Source of the DNA: Caecitellus pseudoparvulus
Taxonomy: Eukaryota; Bigyra: Bicosoecida
NCBI GenBank assembly: GCA_965644315.1
Contig: CBFFRQ010000013.1
Span: forward strand, 744,001-808,000
DNA length: 64,000 nucleotides
Reading direction: 5' to 3'
The notes beneath the pieces are model-generated. The model saw only the letters and a list, made by a program, of their open reading frames with translations, was not told the DNA's origin and made no database searches. The position numbers were made by a program, and so were the translations under genes. Below, piece by piece: positions 40,831 through 49,823 of the stretch. The stretch's first letter is position 1. The number at the start of each line of letters is the position of its first letter.

Positions 40831-43800
40831 GGCCGCCCCACTCACGCTCCTCCCTTCGCCGCACCGCCTCCGCACGCCCCTGTCGGCCCCGCACCACAGC
40901 TTGCACCTTACTTGCAGCCGCGTGCTCCTCCGCAGAGGCGCGCGCAGCTTGGGGTTCAACTGCCCTACCCTCCACAGATGCAGCTGCCTCTGCCTGACTT
41001 CGGCTCGCCACCTGCTTCCGTGTCGCCCGGCCCCTGGCTGCGGCCTGGATGCGAGTAGCGGCAGCTGCCTCCGCCTTGCTCTGGCTCGCCACCTGCTTCC
41101 GTGTCGCCCGGCCCCTGGCTGCGGCCTGGATGCGAGTAGCGGCAGCTGCCTCCGCCTTGCTCTGGCTCGCCACCTGCTTCCGTGTCGCCCGGCCCCTGGC
41201 TGCGGCCTGGATGCGAGTAGCGGCAGCTGCCTCTGCCTTGCTCTGGCTCGCCACCTGCTTCCGTGTCGCCCGGCCCCTGGCTGCGGCCTGGATGCGAGTA
41301 GCGGCAGCTGCCTCTGCCTTGCTCTGGCTCGCCACCTGCTTCCGTGTCGCCCGGCCCCTGGCTGCGGCCTGGATGCGAGTAGCGGCAGCTGCCTCCGCCT
41401 TGCTCTGGCTCGCCACCTGCTTCCGTGTCGCCCGGCCCCTGGCTGCGGCCTGGATGCGAGTGGCGGCAGCTGCCTCCGCCTTGCTCTGGCTCGCCACCTG
41501 CTTCCGTGTCGCCCGGCCCCGGGCTGCGGCCTGGATGCGAGTAGCGGCAGCTGCCTCTGCCTTGCTCTGGCTCGCCACCTGCTTCCGTGTCGCCCGGCCC
41601 CGGGCTGCGGCCTGGATGCGAGTAGCGGCAGCTGCCTCCGCCTGGCTCAGGTCTCGGCTGTGTTCAGAATCACCCGGTGGTGCGACAGACGGGCCCTCTT
41701 GCACTGGCTGGTGTGCCTGGCGCCCCCTCATCACCGGCGTGAAGGCAGGGGCAGAGGCAGACGAGCCCAACGCAGTGGCCAGCAGAGGCTCTAACTCCGC
41801 AGTGCTGACCACGCCGCCGCCCAGGGAGGCAGGCGGGGGGGCAAAGGCCTGTCCAGACTCCACCGCCTTCCGCAAGGACTTGACAGAGGGGGGGCGGCCC
41901 AAACTGCGCATGCTCGCTCGTGACTTGCTTCGGCCGAGAACGGGCGAAGTGAGCAGCGAGCCGCCTGGCCCAGGCGTCAAAGCAGCAGTCTTGGCCAGCG
42001 AGTCCAAGTAGGAGGAGGAGGAGGAGGAGCCTATGACGACCCCCCGTGGCCCGCCGCGCTGTGTGACCCGGGCAGGTGGTGGAGAGTACTCGCCTGGCCC
42101 TGGCGTGCTCCGGGCAGCAGCTTCACTCTGCTCCAGGTGGCCCTTGGGTTTGCTGCCTGAGATGACGGCCAGCTTGGGCGCTGGGCGGAGCAAGGCCTCG
42201 TTCACCACGTACGTGCCTGGCCCGGGCAAGTCTCGGCTGGCAGCGGCCGCCGAATGCAGCTCCGCCAACCTGCCTCTGCGCGGCGCACCCCACTTGCCAA
42301 CACCCTTGCCACGCCCCTTGGCGAGCGTGTCCGTGAATGACGGCAGGACGTACTCTCCAGGTCCAGGCAGAGTGCGCTTGGCACGGGCTTCCTTCTTCAA
42401 CGCATCAGCCTTGATGCGCTCAGCCGCCTGGCGCTCCGCCCGCTCGTGTGCGAAGGCGTCCTGCATGCTCCGCAGCACCTCCATGCGCTGCATGCGGGCG
42501 GCATACTGCTGGGCCACGAGCTCTTGCCGGTACTCCCGCTCACGGGCGATGCGAGTGGCATTGGCCCTGCGCTGCTGGTCCCGGGCCCACTTGGCTGCAT
42601 CGCGCTGGGCAGCTTCTTCCGCCAGCCGCTGGCGCTGGCGTGTGAGGACCTCCTCCTTGTGCTGCATGCGTTGCTGCAACTCAGCCAGGCGCCGCTCGTG
42701 CTCACTGTCTGCTGCCGCGCGGTTCCCCTCCCTGCGCTGGCGCCTGTAGTCCGCGATGAAACGCCTCATGCGTTTCTCCTCCTCCTTGCGCTCCCGCCGC
42801 GCTGCGTCCTGAGCACGCTCCTCCTCTGCCGCTGCCAGGGCTGCAGCTGCCTTTTCATCCTCCATCTGCAGCTGGCGCTGCCGAACAGCATCACGCTGCT
42901 GCTCCCGAGCAGCCTGCACCATGAGTTTGACCCGGGCTGCAGTGGCCTCCTCGTCAGCCTTGGCGGCAGCTTTCTCGCGCTCAGCGGCGACTTGGGCATC
43001 CCACGCAGCACGGCGCTCCTGGTTTGCCTGCATCTCAGCCTGCAGCACTCGCTGCTGGTGCTCTCGGGTCACTTCAGCACGCTTGATAGCCTCTGCCTCC
43101 GCTTCCAGATGCCGGTGCAGGTCAGCCTGGATGGAGGTGCTCACTGCACCGGCGGCCATCTGACTCATCGCGTGCTCCTCGGCAGCGATGTCCATCTGAG
43201 ACAGCACTAAGGCGAGTGTCATGGCCCTGTGCCGCAGCACGTGCTTCTGCCGCAGCTGCAGGGTGGTCCGGGGCGTACCTGGCCCGCGACGGTACTGCTC
43301 CAAGCTCTCGCCTTCGCACGATTTGACGTCGGCAGGCACGACCCCCACCTGCAATGCAGCAAGTCGGAAGAGCGGATCGCCCTTCATGCTCTCCAAGCCC
43401 TCCTCCGTCTGCAGCAAGTCCCGGGCCTGCGCCAGTCGGCGCTGATCCACGCGTGATGCGTCCGTAGGGGGGACGTACCCGGCCACCGACCCAGGCATGG
43501 CGGCCGAACGGAGAGACGAAGTGGACGAGCGAGTGCCGGGTCGCATACCTGCTACGCTGGCAGACGTCTGCATGCGCTGCTGGCTGGGGCGACGCCGGTG
43601 GGCGCTGTGCTGGCGCAGGGCGGCGCTGGCAGGTCGCTTGCGAGCAGGCTTCTTGCCCCTGCCTTTGCGGGCACGGATGGGGGTGTGCAGGGCTGACATG
43701 GCACCGCTTCGCCGGCCCTTGAGCGAGCCCTGCCTGGGGGGGTCCTCTTGCACCAGCAGATCAGAGTGCATGGCAGTGGGGGACAAGCCAGAGCCAGACC

Positions 43801-44254
43801 GCGCCGGGTGAGCTGCATCGTCGTCACTCCACCCCGGTCCGCCTGCGGTGGTGGGCCTGCCGCCCTTGCCCCTGCTGCCTTCAGAGGAGTGCGCTGAGCT
43901 GCGTGAGACGTGCTCTGGATCAGGCCGACGACTGCCGTGGCGGGAAGAAGTGCCTCGGGTTGCTGGACGACTGTCGCTGCGACCTTTCGACGCATCTGTT
44001 CCCAGGAGCGGCCCTGTGTCAGCCCACAGGGAAGCAGAGGAGTCAGCGTGACCCTGTTTCACTGTAGTTGCTGCATGTGCGCTGCCTCCTGCTGCAGGCA
44101 GCTGAGGAGTGGAGCTGGAGTGGCCCGGCGCAGGCTGAGTGCCCTGCCACGCGCGGGATGCCTTGGCTGGTGGAGTTCGGCGGGAGCCTCCCGGTGGACC
44201 TCGCGCGGCGTGCCCCAACCTGTCATCTGAGTGGAATCGACTTCGTGCCTCCAT
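40820..44254 (-). CDS. Coiled-coil protein with STPGR (sperm-tail PG-rich) motifs and tandem IQ motifs, axonemal type
   Basis: 1144 aa in one exon. The N-terminal ~320 residues are low-complexity and basic. Residues about 360-640 form a long charged coiled coil with trichohyalin/plectin-like character (EEERAQDAARRERKEEEKR, LAELQQRMQHKEEVLTRQR). Then four STPGR-type motifs: LPGPGEYVLP, LPGPGTYVV, TPGPGEYSPPP and TPGPGGSLL. These are typical of outer dense fibre/SHIPPO and ciliary microtubule inner proteins. Next come eight 27-residue repeats, each with one IQ motif (TRIQAAARGRATRKQ), and a final diverged IQ (SKVQAVVRGRQGRAE). IQ motifs bind calmodulin or myosin light chains. A flagellar, calmodulin-linked structural protein is the natural inference and implies a ciliated organism. 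Confidence 0.75.
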   Translation of the reverse strand: MEARSRFHSDDRLGHAARGPPGGSRRTPPAKASRAWQGTQPAPGHSSSTPQLPAAGGSAHAATTVKQGHADSSASLWADTGPLLGTDASKGRSDSRPATRGTSSRHGSRRPDPEHVSRSSAHSSEGSRGKGGRPTTAGGPGWSDDDAAHPARSGSGLSPTAMHSDLLVQEDPPRQGSLKGRRSGAMSALHTPIRARKGRGKKPARKRPASAALRQHSAHRRRPSQQRMQTSASVAGMRPGTRSSTSSLRSAAMPGSVAGYVPPTDASRVDQRRLAQARDLLQTEEGLESMKGDPLFRLAALQVGVVPADVKSCEGESLEQYRRGPGTPRTTLQLRQKHVLRHRAMTLALVLSQMDIAAEEHAMSQMAAGAVSTSIQADLHRHLEAEAEAIKRAEVTREHQQRVLQAEMQANQERRAAWDAQVAAEREKAAAKADEEATAARVKLMVQAAREQQRDAVRQRQLQMEDEKAAAALAAAEEERAQDAARRERKEEEKRMRRFIADYRRQRREGNRAAADSEHERRLAELQQRMQHKEEVLTRQRQRLAEEAAQRDAAKWARDQQRRANATRIAREREYRQELVAQQYAARMQRMEVLRSMQDAFAHERAERQAAERIKADALKKEARAKRTLPGPGEYVLPSFTDTLAKGRGKGVGKWGAPRRGRLAELHSAAAASRDLPGPGTYVVNEALLRPAPKLAVISGSKPKGHLEQSEAAARSTPGPGEYSPPPARVTQRGGPRGVVIGSSSSSSYLDSLAKTAALTPGPGGSLLTSPVLGRSKSRASMRSLGRPPSVKSLRKAVESGQAFAPPPASLGGGVVSTAELEPLLATALGSSASAPAFTPVMRGRQAHQPVQEGPSVAPPGDSEHSRDLSQAEAAAATRIQAAARGRATRKQVASQSKAEAAAATRIQAAARGRATRKQVASQSKAEAAAATRIQAAARGRATRKQVASQSKAEAAAATRIQAAARGRATRKQVASQSKAEAAAATRIQAAARGRATRKQVASQSKAEAAAATRIQAAARGRATRKQVASQSKAEAAAATRIQAAARGRATRKQVASQSKAEAAAATRIQAAARGRATRKQVASRSQAEAAASVEGRAVEPQAARASAEEHAAASKVQAVVRGRQGRAEAVRRREEREWGGLRY
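41000..41647. repeat. Eight tandem copies of an 81-bp unit (27-aa IQ repeat)
   Basis: The marker GCCACCTGCTTCCG recurs at exact 81-bp spacing starting at about 41005, 41086 and so on, eight times. Copies differ by a few bases only (for example CCCCTGG versus CCCCGGG, GAGTAG versus GAGTGG), nearly all synonymous. The array lies in the C-terminal coding region of the minus-strand IQ protein. Confidence 0.9.
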
Positions 44255-44532
44255 GAGGGTGCCTGGGGGCGAAGGTCACCCTGAGCAAGGTCGGCGTTCG
44301 CCAGCTGCGCGAGGGAGTGCACACCAAGTCAGCACACTGTCCGGCACACGGCGTGGGTCGGCGCTAAAGCATTCAACGTTCGATGCCCTGGGTGGTGTAT
44401 GTTCCACTGGAACAACTTGGTTGCGCTGTTACGTGTATTTTGATTTTCCATGGAGCCTTCGGGAGCACACACGACGACCGGGCGTTTCTGCCCCCAGCAC
44501 CCGGCGGCGGCGTTTCTGCTGCCTCGCATCCA

Positions 44533-47500
44533 CTACATCGGCGCGTGCAGCACAATGACTTGCACGCTGATGTCACGCGCACCAACGATGCGCTGCAGCT
44601 CCGTAAAATTCACGACTGCTCCCAGCTCTGGCAGTTGCTTGAACGCCCTCGCAGCTGCGGAGATATCTGCGTCTGTGAGCTGCCGAAGCTCGGCTTCGGT
44701 CAAAGCGGCACCAGACGCAGCTTCACTTACTCGCAGGTGAGATGCCTTGCTGCGGTCCAGGCGCTGTTGGATGAGGTGCCGTAAGTGCTCCCGCACCCGC
44801 CCAACGGTCCCGTCCACTGCAGATACGGCTGAAGTCAACTGAGCACACACTTGAGCGAAGCGTGCAGTGGCCTCCAGAGCCACAGTTTCAGCTGCCGCGA
44901 GAGCGACAGCGTGCCACCTTGCACACCGCTTGAACTGCAGCTCGGATGGCAGAGTGGGCGCGGTAGCAGCGCTTGCCTTCGTCGCAGAGAGAGGGGAGGC
45001 TATTGACGTGACGCCGGACGTGATGTCCTTCCTGATTCCCACAGGCAGAGACAGACTTGTGTGGGGAGTGGCCACAGATGGCTTGCCAGCGTGCGAATGG
45101 CTGCTGGAACCCCCCGGGACCCTCCACCCGCCAGGAACGAAGGGGTCCGCATCATGGTAGCCGTGTGCCATGCTGCCGCTCTCGTCTGTGGCGTCGGGTT
45201 CGTCCTCCTCAGACTCAGCAGCGCCGTACTCGCGCAAGTGCCGGTTCGAAGCGCCAGCTGGCAGGGCCCACTCGGCCACAGGCACGGGCTTCACAAGCGC
45301 GCGCCTTCGCCTCCTCCGGCTGCCCTCCTGGACAACAACACGAGAAGCAGCGCAGAGCAGTGCTTGGGGGTGCTCAGAGACGATGGGGGGCATGATGCGC
45401 CTCGTGTAGGCGGCTTCGTCGAGCTGGGCGTTGTACCCTTCATCCTGCAAGTGCTTGGCAGCCTCTGCAAGTCTGCGGGCCCGAGATCCCTCTTGGTCTC
45501 TGCCCCACCGATGCTCAACCATGTCCTTCGCAACTTGAAACTGCTGCAAGGCATTTCCTAGCTTCAGGCACCTCCGCACCATGTCCCTGCCGTCTGCCGC
45601 TTCATTTGCGTGACCGTCCAACTCCGTCAAAGAGCCGCCCCACGCAAGGCTGTCCAAGACATCATGGACGATGTCGCTGACTGCTTGGGTGGACAGCACG
45701 CTCCACACTGCCCCGGACGCAATGACCAGGAATCGGTCGTGCACCGTCAGGCGGTGTGTCGTCACCTCGGGGTTGTGCAAAAGACCCGAAGGAGCCCAGG
45801 CTGCACCCCCCAACGCCCGACTGCACCAGACAGACCCCAGGCCTGACGTGGCATGGGTCAGCACGATGAGGCGTTCAAAGAGTTCTGTCATTTGCTGTGC
45901 AACCAGCAGCGAGACGACACCGCATCGGAGCGCGATGTCAATCTCCTCGCGATATCCACGCAGCGTCCCGGGCAGCGTGGACAGCGCATCTGCCACAGCA
46001 TGCCGCAGCTGGGCGTTGCGCTCGCGGGCAGATCTGGCGGTGGCCAGCCCCCATGGATCACGCCCGCTCATACCTGCGGTGACCTGTCGGTGAAACGCCT
46101 TGGGGAGTAGGTCCCCTGCGTCCCACAGTCGGGCCCGAACTTCCGCCGCCCCTGCTGCCCCACGGCCGCCCTTGGACAACATGGAGGAAGTCGCTGCAGT
46201 GATGAGGGCGTGGAGGGGGAAGAGCAGGACCACCCAGGGCAAGCCACTTCCCGCACTGAGCCCGTTCGGCGAAGCCATCGCGATCAGCTCGTCGCCACCA
46301 ACCACTCCTTGGCTTGAGGTGTGCCCGGTCCCTGCCGCGGATGCCATGAGAGCCCGAAGTGCCTGCTGACTGCCTGACGCGAAAGTGCCGGCAGCGTTGC
46401 CCATCGTGGCAGCTGCGGCCACTGCTGCCGCCTTCGCAGCCTTCGCAGCCTCTGTGCGTGTCACGTTCTGCATCAACGCCGTCGTGCCCTCGGTCTGACC
46501 ACCGACGTCTGAGTCAAGGGAGGCTGCAGATGCGTTGCCCCCCACATAGGCACCAGCGGTGTAGGCCATCTCAGAGGGAGCCACGGAGGCGGCAGGCACA
46601 CTCAGCTCTGGCTCCGGAAAGGCCGCTGCCAATGCTTCCAAGTGAGCTTCGGACAGGCCCCCGTCCTCGGGTGTCTGTGCGGAACCTTCCGCCGCCTCAA
46701 GCCGCTCACGGCCACGCACCTTACCAAAGAGGGCCACCGCTGTACCTACAACCCCTCGAAGATTGTGCAGGGTGTACTTGAGCAGGGGAATGGTCATGCC
46801 AGCGGCACGGTGCAGTCGCATTGCCTCATCTGGTCGACTCAAGTGCTGCTCCAGGCACAGCGGTCTGCCCAGACTGATAGTGCGCAGGCCACCCACGGCG
46901 TCGTACAGCTGTAGAGGGCGCAAAATGCCACTTGCAGTGCCCTCTTCAGTGGGACTGGTCTCCGCGATGTGTGTGAATGAGACTGGTTTGAGGGGCGTCG
47001 AGATGAGGGCGTCGGTGACCTGCAAACTGTCCAGGCCTGTGACCCCTGTGGGTCCATCCTCCTCTTCTTCCCCCTCCTCCTCCTCCTCCTCCTGATCCTC
47101 CTCTGCAATGCCTGACGCCTGTGGTCGAGCTGGGCTCCTCAGGGCTTTTAGCAGGGGGAGGCTTGAGCTGGACGACGCCCGCCGGAGTAGCAGCCCCGGG
47201 GGGCCGGCCAGCGGCGGGATGTTCCTCCCTCGGCGCCTTTGTTCGACCTTGGCCAGTGTGACGGCCATGCGGTGCGCCTTCTGCGGATTCTCATACGTTG
47301 CTTCTGCCTCCCACAGCGTGGACAGCAACAGAGGCGCCAGCGCCTCGCCAGCCTCCGCCTCAGCCATGCCGCCCGGAAGAGTGCGGCGAGTGAGCAGGGG
47401 GGAGGCGAGGCTCCCCTTCGCGCTGAGAACGGCACTGCTGGAAGGCAGTGCCCCTGTGCTGGCGCTGGTGGAGAGACCGTGGACACCACGCAAGTACCGC

Positions 47501-49131
47501 CGCCGGCGCTGCGCTTCCTGGTCACTGCGTTCCTCCTGCCGTTGCGCAAGAACGCGCTGGGTAGCAGACTGTGCAGGCAGGGTGTCCTGCTGCCAGGTCG
47601 GAGCCGCCGACTGGCCTGCCGCGGATGGACGAGGCTTGGAGTCCATGTGAGGCCATATACCGTGCATGGGTGCGCGTGCCGCGGCAACGATTCGAAAATC
47701 CCCGACGTTTGCAAGGGTTAGGAAACCATCCGCCAGCGTGACAGCGGCAGCTGTGGCGTACGTGAACTTCGAGTCCAGGCGTGGCGTGCTCGTCAGCTCC
47801 TTGTGCATGAATGTGCAGGCAGCTGCCAGTTCCATGGCTCGGGTTGCACTGGCCACCTCTGCGCGCTTGCGCTGGGAAGCGGACGGAGCACTGTTGCCCT
47901 TGACCGCCGAGGTTGGGCTTTCACCGGGAGCAAGGCTGCCTTGGCCGGTGCTCGAACGGGCACTGGACAGGAGAGACGGCCGCCGGGGCGCTGACAAGCT
48001 ACCTGTGCGGGAGCGAGAGGTAGCAGGGGTGGGGGCACCACTGATCGTCCCCTGCTTCGGTAGACCTGCAGTAGACCCCTGCCTGGGCTGCTCAGGATCG
48101 CCCGTCGCTTCCTGGGCACCACTGATGTCCGGGGGCACCCAGAGAATGCTTTCCCGAGATTGACCGTACGTCGCCATCGCAGCCATGGCCCGCTGTGCCG
48201 ACGTGGAGGGCGGCATGCGGGAGAAATAGTCTCTCCATGTGGCCACTGCAGGCAGCTCTGGCCTGCCCTGGTGTCGCCGTGAGCGGCCCAGCGCCCGTCT
48301 TCGCCGCAGCAGGGCCTCGGGCACGCAGTCCGGCTGCTTGGCACGAGCTTCCTGCACGAGCTCGGCGACAGACTCCGCAGGGGGTGAGGCAGCCGGCAGA
48401 GCTGCTGCTTTGGCGGGTGTCGAGCTTGCCGTGGGTGCGCGCTTCTTCTTTCGGCGCCGCGACCGCCGCTTCTTGGGTGGCTGAATGAGAGGCAAGTCGC
48501 AGGTGTCAGAGAGATCCCCGGTGCCCGAGCGCTGCGGCCGCGGAGAAATGTCACTTCTCGCCGACATGGTGCCGGAGCGAGGCACGCCGGCTCCAGCCCT
48601 GGCCGTGCGCTGGGTGGGGGAGCGCGAGATGGGCGCGTCTCGCTCAGACACGCTGGACCAGTGCCGGCGAAAGGAAGCCGCGCAGAGCGAGCCAGCTCGC
48701 CGCGCATCCAAGCCGTGTGCTGACAACATAAGTGATGTGAAGGGGGCCAGGCTCCAGCCCGTCACGGGAGCTTGCTCGGTGGCTGGCATGTGCCCTCCCG
48801 ACTTCCACGCAGCTGTCGGGCCGGAAAACGTCCCCTCGTCCTCTTGAATGGCCCACCAGGAGTGAGATGAGGCATGGCGGTGCCACCAACCTCGAGGAGG
48901 AGGGGGCTGGAGACCGAGGCTGGCTCTGTCGCGCTGCGACCTTTGCCTCCCACTGCGGCTTGGCGTGAACTGCGTACGCCCAGAGAGCAGCCAGATGGCA
49001 ACCAAGCTAAGAGTTTCAGTGGAAACATTGCAAAATCCAATGTAAGCCCTGTCCCCCGCGACATCTCGCCACGGCTGGCTGCTTGCAGCTTCCGCCTGCG
49101 TCATGCCGTTGTTGGCCGGAGCATGCCCCAA
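44533..49131 (-). CDS. Large PP2C-like protein, probable pseudophosphatase
   Basis: 1532 aa in one long frame; the true start may be downstream, since the first ~180 residues are not recognisable. PP2C landmarks appear in order but are spread by long inserts: AAAVTLADGFLTLANVGDFRI (about 464-480, normally ANVGDSR), PLCLEQHLSRPDEAMRLHRAAG (about 755-777), VWCSRALGGAAW (normally SRALGD) and LTVHDRFLVIASGAVWSVLS (about 1129-1142, normally ASDGLWDVLS). The DGH-GG motif of active PP2C is absent. The metal-binding Asp of SDG and the Asp after Trp are replaced by Gly and Ser. Inserts include an acidic tract (47060-47100), a basic KKRRSRRRKKKR run near residue 215, and Ala/Ser-rich disorder. It probably serves as a scaffold or regulator rather than an enzyme. 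Confidence 0.6.
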   Translation of the reverse strand: MGHAPANNGMTQAEAASSQPWRDVAGDRAYIGFCNVSTETLSLVAIWLLSGRTQFTPSRSGRQRSQRDRASLGLQPPPPRGWWHRHASSHSWWAIQEDEGTFSGPTAAWKSGGHMPATEQAPVTGWSLAPFTSLMLSAHGLDARRAGSLCAASFRRHWSSVSERDAPISRSPTQRTARAGAGVPRSGTMSARSDISPRPQRSGTGDLSDTCDLPLIQPPKKRRSRRRKKKRAPTASSTPAKAAALPAASPPAESVAELVQEARAKQPDCVPEALLRRRRALGRSRRHQGRPELPAVATWRDYFSRMPPSTSAQRAMAAMATYGQSRESILWVPPDISGAQEATGDPEQPRQGSTAGLPKQGTISGAPTPATSRSRTGSLSAPRRPSLLSSARSSTGQGSLAPGESPTSAVKGNSAPSASQRKRAEVASATRAMELAAACTFMHKELTSTPRLDSKFTYATAAAVTLADGFLTLANVGDFRIVAAARAPMHGIWPHMDSKPRPSAAGQSAAPTWQQDTLPAQSATQRVLAQRQEERSDQEAQRRRRYLRGVHGLSTSASTGALPSSSAVLSAKGSLASPLLTRRTLPGGMAEAEAGEALAPLLLSTLWEAEATYENPQKAHRMAVTLAKVEQRRRGRNIPPLAGPPGLLLRRASSSSSLPLLKALRSPARPQASGIAEEDQEEEEEEGEEEEDGPTGVTGLDSLQVTDALISTPLKPVSFTHIAETSPTEEGTASGILRPLQLYDAVGGLRTISLGRPLCLEQHLSRPDEAMRLHRAAGMTIPLLKYTLHNLRGVVGTAVALFGKVRGRERLEAAEGSAQTPEDGGLSEAHLEALAAAFPEPELSVPAASVAPSEMAYTAGAYVGGNASAASLDSDVGGQTEGTTALMQNVTRTEAAKAAKAAAVAAAATMGNAAGTFASGSQQALRALMASAAGTGHTSSQGVVGGDELIAMASPNGLSAGSGLPWVVLLFPLHALITAATSSMLSKGGRGAAGAAEVRARLWDAGDLLPKAFHRQVTAGMSGRDPWGLATARSARERNAQLRHAVADALSTLPGTLRGYREEIDIALRCGVVSLLVAQQMTELFERLIVLTHATSGLGSVWCSRALGGAAWAPSGLLHNPEVTTHRLTVHDRFLVIASGAVWSVLSTQAVSDIVHDVLDSLAWGGSLTELDGHANEAADGRDMVRRCLKLGNALQQFQVAKDMVEHRWGRDQEGSRARRLAEAAKHLQDEGYNAQLDEAAYTRRIMPPIVSEHPQALLCAASRVVVQEGSRRRRRRALVKPVPVAEWALPAGASNRHLREYGAAESEEDEPDATDESGSMAHGYHDADPFVPGGWRVPGGSSSHSHAGKPSVATPHTSLSLPVGIRKDITSGVTSIASPLSATKASAATAPTLPSELQFKRCARWHAVALAAAETVALEATARFAQVCAQLTSAVSAVDGTVGRVREHLRHLIQQRLDRSKASHLRVSEAASGAALTEAELRQLTDADISAAARAFKQLPELGAVVNFTELQRIVGARDISVQVIVLHAPM

Positions 49132-49823
49132 ACCGAGCGCCGCAAGGAGCGCAAAAGAAAGGGGGGTGGATGCCTGAGCTCATTGAAGGCACCGCTCGCA
49201 CGTGATACTACTTCCCATTTGCACGATTCGGGCAAGGTGTCACCGCAAAGTGTGTCTGCATACCAATTTCACCCCTCACAGCTTTCACTCCTTGTGCAGG
49301 ATTGTGTACGCAGAGCCCTGAGCATCCAGGCAAGCAACGCCACACCACAGGGCCGACACGCCAACACGAGCAATGCCGCACAAGCAACATCGCGCATGTT
49401 TTTATCAACTGGAGGCTGGTATTGTGCAAAGTATGACAAGAATATTTGCCCAGGTGCAAAATTTCTACAATATACCTTCAAGTAGTCGTCGAGAAATGTA
49501 GTTTTTCGCGAGCACATATCAAGGCCCGTGTGACACGGGTAAGCTCTCTCAGTTTTACAGGGGATGACACAACAACACAGTTTTTCATGACAGAGCGCTG
49601 CAAGGGACCACAAGGTATCGTTCATTGAGATCCTTGAGGGGGGGGGGTACAAGAGCTGGCCGAAGTCCAGTTCCTGTGCACCCGGTAGCCGGCCGGAAGT
49701 GGCGAGCCAGACACTTTTGAAATCCCTGCAGCCGACTACTGACCGGCGCTTGTTCGGTAGCTTGCCTTCCCGTGCAAGGCCGGTGCGAGCAACTTGCCTT
49801 CGCGGCGTGCGAAGCGGGGCAGC
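49132..49823. other. Divergent intergenic region, AT-richer, with a 10-G run
   Basis: 692 bp between divergent genes. The central part (about 49380-49600) is noticeably AT-richer than the coding flanks, and a run of ten G lies at 49638-49647. No splice-supported exon, RNA gene or repeat seen. Confidence 0.45.

Noticed and set aside
40808-42011. Plus-strand open frames through the 81-bp repeat with repetitive translations (for example LLPCRPAPGCGLDASSG).
   Set aside because: The repeat unit is a multiple of three, so any frame without a stop in one copy stays open in all. The minus-strand frame has IQ motifs and coding neighbours; the plus frames are shadows.
49638-49647. Run of ten G as a regulatory or quadruplex element.
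   Set aside because: A single homopolymer is not enough evidence for a structured element and may vary in length through sequencing error.
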